Assembly: GCA_965365465.1 (NCBI GenBank)
Contig: CBDUBU010000001.1
Coordinates: forward strand, 1 to 57,399
Length of the DNA stretch: 57,399 bases
Origin: CBDUBU01 sp965365465
GTDB taxonomy: Bacteria; Bacteroidota; Rhodothermia; Rhodothermales; DASSAV01
Direction of reading: 5' to 3'
Part shown: piece after piece, positions 25,610-34,288 of the stretch
Layout: every line of letters begins with the position of its first letter
Position numbering within the stretch: the first letter of the stretch is position 1
The notes under the pieces: model-generated
Database searches by the model: none
The model's input: only the letters and a program-made list of their open reading frames with translations
What the model was told of the DNA's origin: nothing
Position numbers and translations under genes: made by a program

Positions 25610-26536
25610 ATGAACAATACAGAACCTACTACCATCCAGGAAGAAAAAACCGGTGTTGATCCCTTTGTGCTGCGGCTGGGACTGCCGAAGGGTAGCCTCC
25701 AGGAATCAACCTTTGAACTGCTTGATCGCGCCGGCTACAGCTTCAGCGTCCGCGAACGCTCTTATTTTCCTTCTATAGACGATGACGAATTAACAGCTAT
25801 GCTCGTGAGAGCGCAGGAAATAGCGCGGTATGTGCAGGATGGCGTATTTGATGCAGGAATAACCGGTAAGGATTGGATCATCGAGACAGGAGCCGAAGTC
25901 ATCGCCGTAGACGACCTGATCTACTCGAAGAGCAGTATGCGCCCGGTGCGGTGGGTGCTCGCCGTTTCGGAAGATTCCGACATCCAGACTGTTTACGATC
26001 TCGAAGGCAAGCGGATCGCTACCGAGGTAGTCAACATCACCCGCACCTGGCTGGAGCAGCACGGCGTCACTGCCGAGATTGAGTTCTCCTGGGGCGCCAC
26101 GGAAGCAAAATGTCCGGAACTGGTTGATGCCATTGTGGAGGTCACCGAAACGGGATCCTCTCTGCGCGCCAACAAGCTCCGGATCGTAGACGTTCTCATG
26201 GAATCCAACACGCAACTCATTGCCAACAAGGAAGCCTGGAATGATCCCTGGAAACGCCAGAAGATTGAAAACATAGCCATGCTTATGCAGGGCGCAATCC
26301 GGGCGGAAGGAAAAGTAGGGCTGAAATTAAACGCCAGAAGATCGGACGTTGAGAGCATTGTAGACTTGCTCCCTGCGCTTCGCAAGCCCACCGTTTCACC
26401 TCTTGCCAATGGCGGCGAATGGGTAGCCGTTGAAACGGTAATTGAAGAACGTGAGGTGCGGAAGCTGATTCCCGCATTGAAGCGTGCGGGCGCCGAAGGA
26501 ATCATTGAGTACGCCCTGAGCAAGATTATTCCCTGA
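25610..26536 (+). CDS. hisG: ATP phosphoribosyltransferase, long form
   Basis: 308 residues from ATG 25610; the open frame extends back to 25478 but that part shows no family match, while FVLRLGLPKGSLQESTFELL begins the HisG fold. FDAGITGKDWIIE and the PRPP-binding loop EVTETGSSLRANKLRIVD are present. About 80 residues follow as a C-terminal ACT-like regulatory domain (SPLANGGEWVAVETVIEEREVRKLIPALKRAGAEGIIEY), which marks the long homohexameric type that needs no HisZ and is inhibited by histidine. It starts histidine synthesis. No other his genes are near; egtD is convergent 68 bases on, and it uses histidine as substrate. Confidence 0.95.
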   Translation: MNNTEPTTIQEEKTGVDPFVLRLGLPKGSLQESTFELLDRAGYSFSVRERSYFPSIDDDELTAMLVRAQEIARYVQDGVFDAGITGKDWIIETGAEVIAVDDLIYSKSSMRPVRWVLAVSEDSDIQTVYDLEGKRIATEVVNITRTWLEQHGVTAEIEFSWGATEAKCPELVDAIVEVTETGSSLRANKLRIVDVLMESNTQLIANKEAWNDPWKRQKIENIAMLMQGAIRAEGKVGLKLNARRSDVESIVDLLPALRKPTVSPLANGGEWVAVETVIEEREVRKLIPALKRAGAEGIIEYALSKIIP

Positions 26537-26604
26537 ACAAACAGGCGTCACCCTGCCCCTGCGCTGCAAAATGGGCTGCTATGATGCATTCCCGAACCAC
26601 GAGG

Positions 26605-27576
26605 TCAACGGACAACGCGAAGCAAGTGTACGCTGAAGAGTTGATCGGCGTCGGTCCATACTCCCTCGGCTTCAAATCCAGCCGACCCGGCAAGTCTGGC
26701 AAAGCCGTCAAGACTGTACTTGTATGAGTTTTCCGTGTGGATGGTCTCCCCCCTCTGGAAGAATACTTTTGCATCACCAACTCTGACCGTCTGATCTGAA
26801 AGACTTACCAGATGCATTTCTATGCGGCCCTGCTCCGTGTTATAACAGGCTCGGTGTTCAAACAGATCCAGACGGAAGGCCCCTCCCACTTCGCGGTTGA
26901 TGCGCCGTAGCAGGTTCAGGTTAAACGCCGCCGTTACTCCTTTTTTGTCGTTGTAAGCTTCCTCCAGAACCTGTACGTCTTTCTTGAGATCCACTCCAAT
27001 CAGCAGCTTGCCCCCCTTTCCACACACCTGCGCAACGCGGGAGAGAAAAGTCTGTGCCTCCGCCGGATCGAAGTTGCCGATGGTTGAACCGGGGAAGTAA
27101 ACGACATTCCGGGATACCTGCCCTTCCATCTGAGGAAGCTGAAACAGGTTCGTATAGTCCGCACATACCGGACGTATAACGAGGTTAGGATATGCCTGGG
27201 AGAGCCGCGCCGCTGATTGCATCAGGTGCGGGCGAGAAATGTCGATAGGTACGTAGCCGGCCAGACGCTCAAGATGATCCAGAAGAATACGTGTCTTCAA
27301 ACTGCTGCCGCTTCCGTACTCGATCAAGCAACAATCCCGTCCCAGGTGCGGCGCTATCTCGCCAATGTACTGCTGCATGATTGACCATTCGGTGCGGGTA
27401 GGATAATACTCCTCCAGATCACAAATAGCATCAAACAGCTTGGATCCCTCTTCGTCATAAAGATACTTGCAGGGAACGGTTTTCTGCGGCTGTCCGAGGC
27501 CGGAAAGCACATCCCCCAGAAACTGCTCAATGTCGGGACCTTCGTCGTAAAACAGATTGGTTGCGGCTGTAATCAT
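26605..27576 (-). CDS. egtD: L-histidine N-alpha-methyltransferase (ergothioneine)
   Basis: 323 residues. The EgtD family body is complete: VPCKYLYDEEGSKLFDAICDLEEYYPTRTEWSIM, then the S-adenosylmethionine site CCLIEYGSGSSLKTRILLDHL, YVPIDISRPHL, and the motif VVYFPGSTIGNFDPAEA. It trimethylates the alpha-amino group of histidine to hercynine, the first step of ergothioneine synthesis. It lies 123 bases downstream of egtB on the same strand, so the two likely form an operon. The end converges on hisG. Confidence 0.96.
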   Translation of the reverse strand: MITAATNLFYDEGPDIEQFLGDVLSGLGQPQKTVPCKYLYDEEGSKLFDAICDLEEYYPTRTEWSIMQQYIGEIAPHLGRDCCLIEYGSGSSLKTRILLDHLERLAGYVPIDISRPHLMQSAARLSQAYPNLVIRPVCADYTNLFQLPQMEGQVSRNVVYFPGSTIGNFDPAEAQTFLSRVAQVCGKGGKLLIGVDLKKDVQVLEEAYNDKKGVTAAFNLNLLRRINREVGGAFRLDLFEHRACYNTEQGRIEMHLVSLSDQTVRVGDAKVFFQRGETIHTENSYKYSLDGFARLAGSAGFEAEGVWTDADQLFSVHLLRVVR

Positions 27577-27699
27577 GCTTTTATCCTTGAAAACGATGGC
27601 TTCCAGAACTTGATGAAGTCTGTAAAGGCAACTGCTTATACTGGCAACCGTAGGGCCTCAAGGGAGAGGCGCTGGCATTTCAGCTTCCGGCAAAACGAT

Positions 27700-29013
27700 T
27701 TACACATCCCTGGCAAGGCGAATCCCCATAAACTGCCAGGCAGACTCCGGAGGAAAGAAGTTGCGATAGGTGGGGCGAATGTGCCTTTCCGATGTTGCGC
27801 AGGAACCACCGCGCAATACATACTGGTTGCACATAAATTTTCCATTGTATTCCCCTAGAGCGCCCGGAGATGCCTGATAACCGGGATACGGAGCATACGA
27901 ACTGCGGGTCCACTCCCATACATCTCCATACATTTGCAGCAGAGAATCCGGATGTTCTGTTTCCTGGACCGGCGCAGGATGATAGTATCCGCGTTCGACG
28001 AAATTACCCGAGATCGGAACGTCCTGTGAAGCAACTTCCCATTCCTGTTCAATAAGGAGACGCGCTCCTGCCCAACGCGCGTATGCATCGGCTTCGAAAT
28101 AGCTGACGTGACATACCGGCTCGCGCTCGTCTACCTCGCGCATACCACTGAGCGTATAGGTGTACCAACGCCCGTCATGCTTTTCCCAGTAGAAAGGCTC
28201 GCGCCATTTTTTCTCTCCGACCACGGCCCATCCCATCGAAAGCCAGAGTTCCGGCCGCTCATACCCCCCATCGTCCATAAAAGCCAGATACTCGCCATTC
28301 GTCACCAACCTGGACGACAATTCAAATTCGTTTAGATAATAACGATGATGCGGCTCTTCGTTATCGTAATGGAAACCATCTCCTGTGTGTCCAACCTCGT
28401 AAACACCCTCGTCGAAATGAATCCACTTCATTTCCGGCAAACTTGCTCGCTTCGCTTCCCCTGTTTCACGGTATATCGGCCTCAAAGGGTTGACTGAAAG
28501 AACATGCTTGATGTCCGTGAGGATCAGTTCCTGGTGTTGCTGTTCATGATGAAGTCCTATCTCAATCAGCGGATCAACAGTGCGCCGTTTCCCCTCGCCA
28601 GCCGTTTCCAGAAATTCTTGCATGTGTTCATCTATGTATGCACGATAGGCATATACCTCGCGCACAGTAGGACGCGAAAGGTAGCCGCGTTTGTCGCGGC
28701 AGTGCCGCTCTCCTGCCTGTACATAGTAGGAGTTGAAGAGATATGCATAACGCGGGTGGAAGGGCTTGTACCCCGGCATATGGGCAACCAGAACAAACGT
28801 CTCAAAGAACCAGCTAACGTGCGCCAGATGCCACTTTGTCGGGCTTACGTCTACCATTGTCTGAACGACACAGTCCTCAGCCTCCAGCGGCTCACACAGA
28901 AACTCAGTGAAACTGCGCACGCGGCGGTAGCGCTCAATCAAGTTGCCATACGGTAGAGAGGTAGAATTCGAGGCGCCAGGGGAGGAAAGTTTTACTTCTG
29001 TCTCCATGAACAC
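27700..29013 (-). CDS. egtB: Hercynine sulfoxide synthase (ergothioneine)
   Basis: 437 residues; ATG 29007 is an alternative start. The N-terminal DinB-type domain supplies the non-haem iron ligands: WHLAH at residues 61-65 and the HEQQH motif (His156, His160). The C-terminal formylglycine-generating-enzyme/sulfatase-modifying domain is visible in GVYEVGHTGDGFHYDNEEPHH, YGDVWEWTRSSYAPYPG and RGGSCATSERHIRPTYRNFF. The enzyme uses oxygen to join a thiol donor to the histidine ring of hercynine. No third methyltransferase domain is present, so it is EgtB and not OvoA. EgtA, EgtC and EgtE homologues are not seen nearby, so the thiol donor (cysteine or gamma-glutamylcysteine) is open. Confidence 0.95.
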   Translation of the reverse strand: MFMETEVKLSSPGASNSTSLPYGNLIERYRRVRSFTEFLCEPLEAEDCVVQTMVDVSPTKWHLAHVSWFFETFVLVAHMPGYKPFHPRYAYLFNSYYVQAGERHCRDKRGYLSRPTVREVYAYRAYIDEHMQEFLETAGEGKRRTVDPLIEIGLHHEQQHQELILTDIKHVLSVNPLRPIYRETGEAKRASLPEMKWIHFDEGVYEVGHTGDGFHYDNEEPHHRYYLNEFELSSRLVTNGEYLAFMDDGGYERPELWLSMGWAVVGEKKWREPFYWEKHDGRWYTYTLSGMREVDEREPVCHVSYFEADAYARWAGARLLIEQEWEVASQDVPISGNFVERGYYHPAPVQETEHPDSLLQMYGDVWEWTRSSYAPYPGYQASPGALGEYNGKFMCNQYVLRGGSCATSERHIRPTYRNFFPPESAWQFMGIRLARDV

Positions 29014-29354
29014 AGGGTTCTGTCTGAGTGGATGATGCTTTTCGAATCGTGGTCAGGGCTAGGCCTTTGTGCCGCGCCGCCCATAGAGGTTACTGTCAGG
29101 CTGCAAGAAAGATCGACCTTGAGCGCGTAAACTATCTGTTACGAGCAATGCTATGCACGCCTGCCGTCAGCGTGAACCAGTGGTATATTCCTGGAGATGC
29201 CTGAAAGAATTTTCATTGCCTGGGTCGCCGGTTGATAAAATTAGGCTGAATCAGTTTTAACTTATAGTAGGCGGCGTGCTTGCTCACCCCAGGCATATTG
29301 AGGCCGCAGAATCATATGGAAAGGTAAAACACAAATGTCTTTTGGAGGCGCAAC
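29014..29354. other. Intergenic region between egtB and the small lipoprotein gene
   Basis: 341 bases between divergent genes. I see no ORF with protein-like composition, no tRNA and no strong hairpin. It must hold the promoters of egtB (leftward) and of the 78-residue lipoprotein gene (rightward), but I could not place either with confidence. A Shine-Dalgarno occupies its right end. Confidence 0.5.
29344..29348 (+). promoter_or_regulatory. Shine-Dalgarno (GGAGG) of the small lipoprotein gene
   Basis: GGAGG lies six bases before ATG 29355. It is one of the few good Shine-Dalgarno matches in the window and supports translation of the short gene that follows. Confidence 0.7.
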
Positions 29355-29591
29355 ATGAAACAGTCGAAAACGCCTGTCTCAGGCGGTTTTGTGAGTAGTT
29401 TACGTTCTCTTGTTTTGGCGGGTATGTTTGCCCTGCTCATCATTCTGCCGGGTTGCGGCAACGATGATGCAATAGAAACAGCTCCAGCCGATACTACCAT
29501 GATGCAAGACCCTGCATACATGGATATGGATACAATGGCAACAGACACGCTGGGTATGGATGCAATGGGCATAGACACTACCGCGTATTAA
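29355..29591 (+). CDS. Small Met/Asp-rich lipoprotein
   Basis: 78 residues. A signal peptide ends in the lipobox IILPGC (Cys near residue 35). The mature protein of about 43 residues is almost entirely Asp, Met, Thr and Ala, with a repeated rhythm (MDMDTMATDTLGMDAMGIDT); there are no Lys, Arg or His residues after the Cys, so it is strongly acidic. Alternating Asp and Met suggests binding of a soft or divalent metal, but this is a guess from composition. A good Shine-Dalgarno and a strong terminator frame it as a monocistronic, possibly highly expressed gene. I do not recognise the family. Confidence 0.8.
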   Translation: MKQSKTPVSGGFVSSLRSLVLAGMFALLIILPGCGNDDAIETAPADTTMMQDPAYMDMDTMATDTLGMDAMGIDTTAY

Positions 29592-29638
29592 TGCCTTTTA
29601 CCTGAACTCCTGAGAAAAGGCGCTTGCCGGGATGCCAT

Positions 29639-29678
29639 AAGCAGGGGTGTGACCAGATCACACCCCTGCTTCATTTTC
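29639..29678 (+). terminator. Strong intrinsic terminator
   Basis: AAGCAGGGGTGTGA (29639-29652) pairs perfectly with TCACACCCCTGCTT (29658-29671) across a five-base loop, followed by CATTTTC. The 14-bp stem ends the small lipoprotein transcript. The tail has few consecutive U residues, so termination strength is not certain. Confidence 0.85.
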
Positions 29679-29876
29679 AAACCTTTTCTTTTGTTCTCCC
29701 CCCATTGCCGCTTCCTGTTTTTCTTACGCCGCACTCCCCTGAACCCATGCCTCTCGATATCTTTACATGCGATTCGTTGAATGCGTTATTATATTCTTGT
29801 AACGTAGCCCTGTAAGCCGAACAGCGTTATACCCTGACGCCGTCGCCTTGATTAATGTTTTTAACGATCCGAGGTT

Positions 29877-31241
29877 ATGAAAATGGACAAGAGCAAATCT
29901 TTGGAATCTCACTCATCTATGAGTCGAAGGGCTTTTGCAAAAGGCTCGGCTGCTGTGGTAGGAGGACTTATGGCCAGCCAGTCGCCGCTTTTTGCAAGCG
30001 CTTTCTACAGCTCGGATGACGCCATCAAGGTAGGCTTGATTGGTTGCGGCGGGCGCGGCGCAGGAGCAGCTTTGCAAGCACTCAGCACCCAGCAGAATGT
30101 GAAGCTGGTCGCTATGGCAGATGCATTCCAGAACCGGCTGGACGAAACCTACAAAAACATAACCAATCCGGAGTACAAAGATTGGTCTGGAACGGCAGGC
30201 GGCATTCAGCAGCGTGTCGATGTCCCACCGGAACGACAGTTTGTAGGTTTTGATGCCTACAAACAGGTGATTCCGTTGGTAGATGTGGTTATCCTGGCGA
30301 CGCCCCCCGGTTTCCGCCCCGTTCACTTCGAAGCCGCTGTCGATGCCGGCAAGCAGGTCTTCATGGAAAAACCGGTTGCAACCGATGCTCCCGGCGTCCG
30401 CCGGGTCCTGGCAGCGGCTGAGAAGGCAAAACAGAAGAAACTCAATGTCGTCGTGGGCCTTCAGCGCCATTATCAAAACGTATACCGGGAGTGGATGGAC
30501 CGCCTCCACAACGGCGCAATTGGAGATATTATACTCTCGCGCGTCTACTGGAATCAGGAAGGACTCTGGGTGCATCCGCGCCAGCCCGAATGGAGCGAGA
30601 TGGAATACCAGATGCGCAACTGGTATTACTTCACCTGGCTGTGCGGAGATCACATCGTGGAACAGCATATCCACAACATCGATGTCTCAAACTGGGCCAA
30701 GCAGGCGCATCCGGTCAAAGCGCAGGGACAGGGAGGACGGGAAGTCCGAACCGGCAAAGAGTATGGACAGATTTATGATCATCATTTCGTAGAATATGAA
30801 TATGCCGACGGCAGCCGAATGCTTAGCCAATGCCGGCATATCCCCGGCTGTATGAACCGTGTCTCGGAAGCTTTTCATGGCACAAAGGGTACGGCTCCGG
30901 CGCCCGGCGAAATCCTTGATGCATCGGGCAACACCATCTACAAGCACGATGGAAAGGGCGATCTCAACCCATACCAGGTTGAACACAATGAGCTTTTCGA
31001 GGCGATTGCCAATGGCGAGTACAAGTTCGCTGACGCAGAAAACGGCGCTATAGCCTCCATGTCTGCTATCATGGGACGTATGGCTACCTACTCCGGGCAA
31101 GTCATCGACTGGGATGCGGCGCTCAACTCAGATGTCAACCTCGTACCGGAACGCTTCGCCTGGGATGCAGCACCGCCTGTCCTTCCCGACGAGAACGGCT
31201 ACTACCCTGTTCCCACTCCTGGCGTAACCAAAGTAGTATAA
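29877..31241 (+). CDS. Gfo/Idh/MocA-family oxidoreductase with Tat signal
   Basis: 454 residues from ATG 29877; ATG 29883 is an alternative. A twin-arginine signal is clear: MSRRAFAKGSAAVVGGLMAS, with the Arg pair at residues 17-18, so the folded, cofactor-loaded protein should be exported by Tat; tatC lies at 36-37 kb. The NAD(P)-binding fold starts at IKVGLIGCGGRGAGAALQAL, and the catalytic Lys is in FMEKPVATDAPGVRR. The C-terminal half holds substrate-binding motifs (GLQRHYQNVYREWMDRLH, WYYFTWLCGDHIVEQHIHNIDVSNW). Members act on sugars or sugar-like substrates; which one is not predictable. It has its own terminator. Confidence 0.93.
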   Translation: MKMDKSKSLESHSSMSRRAFAKGSAAVVGGLMASQSPLFASAFYSSDDAIKVGLIGCGGRGAGAALQALSTQQNVKLVAMADAFQNRLDETYKNITNPEYKDWSGTAGGIQQRVDVPPERQFVGFDAYKQVIPLVDVVILATPPGFRPVHFEAAVDAGKQVFMEKPVATDAPGVRRVLAAAEKAKQKKLNVVVGLQRHYQNVYREWMDRLHNGAIGDIILSRVYWNQEGLWVHPRQPEWSEMEYQMRNWYYFTWLCGDHIVEQHIHNIDVSNWAKQAHPVKAQGQGGREVRTGKEYGQIYDHHFVEYEYADGSRMLSQCRHIPGCMNRVSEAFHGTKGTAPAPGEILDASGNTIYKHDGKGDLNPYQVEHNELFEAIANGEYKFADAENGAIASMSAIMGRMATYSGQVIDWDAALNSDVNLVPERFAWDAAPPVLPDENGYYPVPTPGVTKVV

Positions 31242-31268
31242 CGGGAGCTATTTTTAGCCAGTCTTTCA

Positions 31269-31298
31269 GGGAGGCATCCTCATGATGCCTCCCTTTTG
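31269..31298 (+). terminator. Intrinsic terminator of the Gfo/Idh/MocA gene
   Basis: GGGAGGCATC (31269-31278) pairs with GATGCCTCCC (31284-31293) across the loop CTCAT, followed by TTTT. It lies 28 bases after the stop codon. Confidence 0.88.
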
Positions 31299-31330
31299 TT
31301 TATGTGCCGGAGCGCCGATCCGGTATGTAC

Positions 31331-32113
31331 TTATCCCTGCAAATTCGACTGGCCTCCGTCAATCCATACAGGTGTTCCGGTAATGTGCGCAGCGCGGCCT
31401 GATGCCAGAAACAGCACAAGCTCTGCTACCTGCTCCGGTTTTCCGGGACTTCCATCGGTGAGTGGAATCGCGCCTTCCGGAAATTCAACCGGTTCTTGCG
31501 CCTTCTCAAGATGGCGCCGCTCCGTATGCTCCTCGATTTCCGATTCGATAGCGCCGGGACAAATGGCATTCACCCGAATGCGATGCTTGGCTAATTCCAA
31601 CGCAAGCATTTGCATAAAAGCAAGTTGCCCTGCTTTGGAAGTCGCGTAGGCGCTTGCCCCCGTATTGCTGAACATACGTGTGCCATTGACCGACGAAGTA
31701 ATGATGATGGAGCCTCCCTGGCGTTTAAGCAAGGGCACTGCGTACTTAACGGTATGATAGGTTCCGGTCAGGTTGATGCGAATCGTTTTTTCCCACTCTT
31801 CCGGCTCTAGTTCCTCGATAGGCGCCCAGACGCCATTGATGCCGGCATGGGCAAACACCACATCCAGCCGCCGCCAATTCCGCTCGATGTCGTTGTATAG
31901 CCGCTTCATGTCTTCGGCATCTGCAACGTCTGCAACTACAGCCAGCGCCTCTCCCCCCTGAGCTCGAATTTCCTGTACAGTCTCATCTAGCTTTTCTTTG
32001 GTTCGACCAATGATAACAACTTGCGAGCCTTCGTTTGCAAAAAGCTTCGCGGTCGCCTTCCCGATTCCGGATCCGCCCCCAGTGATGAGTGCTACCTTCC
32101 CTTCCAATTCCAT
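31331..32113 (-). CDS. Short-chain dehydrogenase/reductase
   Basis: 260 residues from ATG 32113; the frame is open to 32149, but MELEGKVALITGGGSGIGKA is the normal SDR start. The classical motifs are present: cofactor loop TGGGSGIG, NAG-type motif reading HAGI, catalytic Ser in IIITSSVNG, and YATSK with the catalytic Tyr and Lys. The usual Asn-Ala-Gly of the NNAG motif is replaced by AHAGI, a small deviation. Substrate unknown. It converges on the Tat oxidoreductase gene, and the two could share a function but nothing shows it. Confidence 0.93.
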   Translation of the reverse strand: MELEGKVALITGGGSGIGKATAKLFANEGSQVVIIGRTKEKLDETVQEIRAQGGEALAVVADVADAEDMKRLYNDIERNWRRLDVVFAHAGINGVWAPIEELEPEEWEKTIRINLTGTYHTVKYAVPLLKRQGGSIIITSSVNGTRMFSNTGASAYATSKAGQLAFMQMLALELAKHRIRVNAICPGAIESEIEEHTERRHLEKAQEPVEFPEGAIPLTDGSPGKPEQVAELVLFLASGRAAHITGTPVWIDGGQSNLQG

Positions 32114-32242
32114 GATGTGTTGGCCTGATTTTCTTGTTGGATCTGGCATTCCAGAAATTAACGCGCCTGCGTTCTGCGCGTTGAAGGCTTGTTGTAACGA
32201 TGCGCTTTCAAGTTGTGAATAGCCTGCACCGGATCATGCTTA

Positions 32243-32301
32243 CCGGCAAAAAGGAGAGGCGCCCATACGGTCTCGCCAGACTGTACGAGCGCCTCTCCTT
32301 T
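32243..32301 (-). terminator. Branched intrinsic terminator, minus strand
   Basis: Read on the minus strand, AAAGGAGAGGCGC (32301 to 32289) pairs with GCGCCTCTCCTTT (32262 to 32250) over 13 bp, followed by further T residues. The intervening 26 bases hold a second 8-bp stem (about TACAGTCT with GGCGAGACCGTA region). It lies 55 bases downstream of the 55-residue membrane protein gene and would end its transcript. Confidence 0.8.
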
Positions 32302-32355
32302 CAGGCTGATTTTCCAGCAGGCACGATAACCTGCCATTGAATCATAGAGGGCGCC

Positions 32356-32523
32356 TTACATAACAAAGGGGAGGATAATCAGAAACAGAAGCGCAACGGC
32401 AAGAGACCCCATGAAGAAATAGAACGCTAACGGGCGCGTGTCTTTTTCTGTGTTGCTTACCGTGTGAAAAACAGGCGTAATGGATGATTTTGCGCGCTCA
32501 GGCGCTTGTAATGTCGCTTTCAT
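32356..32523 (-). CDS. Small single-span membrane protein, 55 residues
   Basis: ATG at 32521-32523 and TAA at 32356-32358, read leftward. The N-terminal about 30 residues are polar and likely cytoplasmic (MKATLQAPERAKSSITPV); the C-terminal part is one hydrophobic span (LAFYFFMGSLAVALLFLII) ending at the stop. A terminator follows at the right distance. The 12 bases around its start (TGCGAACTATGA) are identical to those at the start of the next leftward gene at 33271, which supports both starts. No known family recognised; too short to call by homology on reading alone. Confidence 0.6.
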   Translation of the reverse strand: MKATLQAPERAKSSITPVFHTVSNTEKDTRPLAFYFFMGSLAVALLFLIILPFVM

Positions 32524-32842
32524 AGTTCGCAAATGGTTATCAGCAAAGCAAATCGGGATGTGTTGCTTCTGTCGCAGTTCATGCGTTGCGCCGGCTGCGG
32601 TACGGTGTTTTTCCTGAATCCCAGCCGTATTTCTCCTGCAACGGAAGCCACCCGCAAAGAATTGGATCTGTTTTTTGTTAACTGCCCCGCATCCGCAAAC
32701 CAGACTTTATCCCTCAACAGCAAACCTGTCTGGATAAGCGCTGGCTTCCTGACTCAAGAACAAGTCGAGACTAAAGAAAACTTTAAAACATGCAGACGCA
32801 GAGGATATAGACGCCTGTCGAAAAAGCGCCTCACTGGTCCTC
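32524..32842. other. Region without a convincing gene
   Basis: 319 bases between two leftward small genes. The plus-strand open frame across it (from 32533) has a basic, composition-poor protein typical of a shadow. I see no hairpin, repeat or RNA gene. It presumably carries the promoter of the 55-residue protein gene. Confidence 0.45.
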
Positions 32843-33271
32843 TCATAGCCGGTAAACCTGATACAAGGCGAGACGTGAAGGGCCAGAGAGATTTTCCTCG
32901 CACGACTTGGCCAGAGAACTGCATGAATACGGATGACGCACGATGGCGCAACCCGAATTGGAAGACTGAGAACCTGCAAGAGGCGTCGAGGCTTCAACCG
33001 GCAAAGGCAATTCGACTTGAGTTGACGGCAGGGCAGGAAAACCCGTCTCTGTGGCTGGTAAGAACGCAGCAGCACTGCCGTCGTCTGCTGCTGATTGATC
33101 TGGAACAGCCTCCGGCAACAGCGCCAGGCGGCCTCCTGCCAGGAGAATCGATGCCCCGGCAACGATGACCAAAAGGAGCGCCTTGCCTGCAATAGAGACA
33201 GCCCCTCCCTGCTTCTGGGGAGATCGCACAGTAATGGATCTATAACTGCCTGTCGAGAATAACTTCGTCAT
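32843..33271 (-). CDS. Possible small membrane-anchored protein
   Basis: 142 residues from ATG 33271 (ATG 33280 adds three). The first 25 residues are polar, then one membrane span (SIAGKALLLVIVAGASILLAG), then a Pro/Ala/Ser-rich extracytoplasmic stretch. The last 45 residues are Ser/Cys-rich and less protein-like, so the real gene could end differently if there is a frameshift. Support comes mainly from the start context shared with the gene at 32523 (TGCGAACTATGA) and from the signal-anchor. No family recognised. Confidence 0.4.
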   Translation of the reverse strand: MTKLFSTGSYRSITVRSPQKQGGAVSIAGKALLLVIVAGASILLAGGRLALLPEAVPDQSAADDGSAAAFLPATETGFPALPSTQVELPLPVEASTPLAGSQSSNSGCAIVRHPYSCSSLAKSCEENLSGPSRLALYQVYRL

Positions 33272-33454
33272 AGTTCGCATTCTCAGCTTCCGCCAGCTTC
33301 AACGCGCTAATTTATGATGGTTTTCCGTGGCCGCAAATATTCATAATGCATTACTGTAGAAGCGCATGGAGCATTGGCCGAGATGCCGGCAACTGGGAGA
33401 ATCGGAAAGCGCCGGCCTCTCCTTGCAACTGCCATAAGCCGTGCAAGACAAACT

Positions 33455-34285
33455 TCACAACACGCCGATGAGAATACGACAGGCTACGACGCCGGCAATA
33501 ACAGCAAAGCTGATACGCAGCAGCCTCCTGTCGATGCGGTGAGAGGCCCATACCCCCAGACGGGCGCCGGCGAGGGCAGGCAATGCAAGCAAAAGTCCGT
33601 AGGACCAATCAACGTATCCAATAGCAGACCCCGGGGTTTCCGTTTGTAAACCCGTGAACACGTAGTTAATGATTCCTACGAAAGAAATAATCGTTATCGC
33701 AGCGCTTGAGGTGCCCACAGCCCGGCGAATGGGCATACGGAAGAGATTCGTAAATGCCGGAACCAGAATAACCCCACCGCCTACCCCGGCTGCGGATGCC
33801 ACCATACCCGCTAGCGCTCCGACGCCGGCAAGCGCAAAAGCCGACTTGAGCCTCGGCAATGCAAACCCATTTGACGGTTCCGACTGGCTACTGTATTCCA
33901 TTGCCATTCGGACGGCAACGATGAGCAGTACGATACTGAACACTACCTGAAAAGCAGTCCCATCATACCAGCTTTGGGTCGTCACCAGCCAGGTCATCAG
34001 AATTACGGCAAATGCACTCGATGCCCCCACGCGAAGGGCCACACCGGTATCAACCGACTGCTTTTTGTACTGGGACCACGCACTGGACGATGCCGCAAGA
34101 AGAGTGCAAAGCAAGCTGGTGCCAATGGTGAGTGGAGCTAAAGTAGCCGCATCAACACCCGTATGCTGAAACGTGGCAAAGAGAACAGGAGCAAATATGA
34201 TCCCTCCGCCTACCCCTACCAATCCCGCAATAAAACCGCCTGCCAGACCGGCGCCTGTAAGAATCAGCGCAGTGGCTATACCCAT
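33455..34285 (-). CDS. TauE/SafE-family sulfite exporter-like membrane protein
   Basis: 276 residues, eight likely membrane spans arranged as two repeats. Each repeat starts with the family motif: GGFIAGLVGVGGGIIFAPVLF near the start and GALAGMVASAAGVGGGVILVPAF in the middle. The family exports sulfite, sulfonates or sulfoacetate-type anions, but substrate cannot be read. The start ATG (34283-34285) lies three bases after the S41 protease stop on the same strand, so the two are certainly co-transcribed. Confidence 0.92.
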   Translation of the reverse strand: MGIATALILTGAGLAGGFIAGLVGVGGGIIFAPVLFATFQHTGVDAATLAPLTIGTSLLCTLLAASSSAWSQYKKQSVDTGVALRVGASSAFAVILMTWLVTTQSWYDGTAFQVVFSIVLLIVAVRMAMEYSSQSEPSNGFALPRLKSAFALAGVGALAGMVASAAGVGGGVILVPAFTNLFRMPIRRAVGTSSAAITIISFVGIINYVFTGLQTETPGSAIGYVDWSYGLLLALPALAGARLGVWASHRIDRRLLRISFAVIAGVVACRILIGVL

Positions 34286-34288
34286 GCA

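Noticed and set aside
29913..30674. Long open frame antisense to the Gfo/Idh/MocA gene
   Set aside because: Full overlap with a clear gene; composition is that of an antisense shadow.
32533..33168. 211-codon open frame on the plus strand
   Set aside because: The product is basic and low in hydrophobic pattern, with no signal, family motif or Shine-Dalgarno; it overlaps the better-supported leftward gene at 32843-33271.
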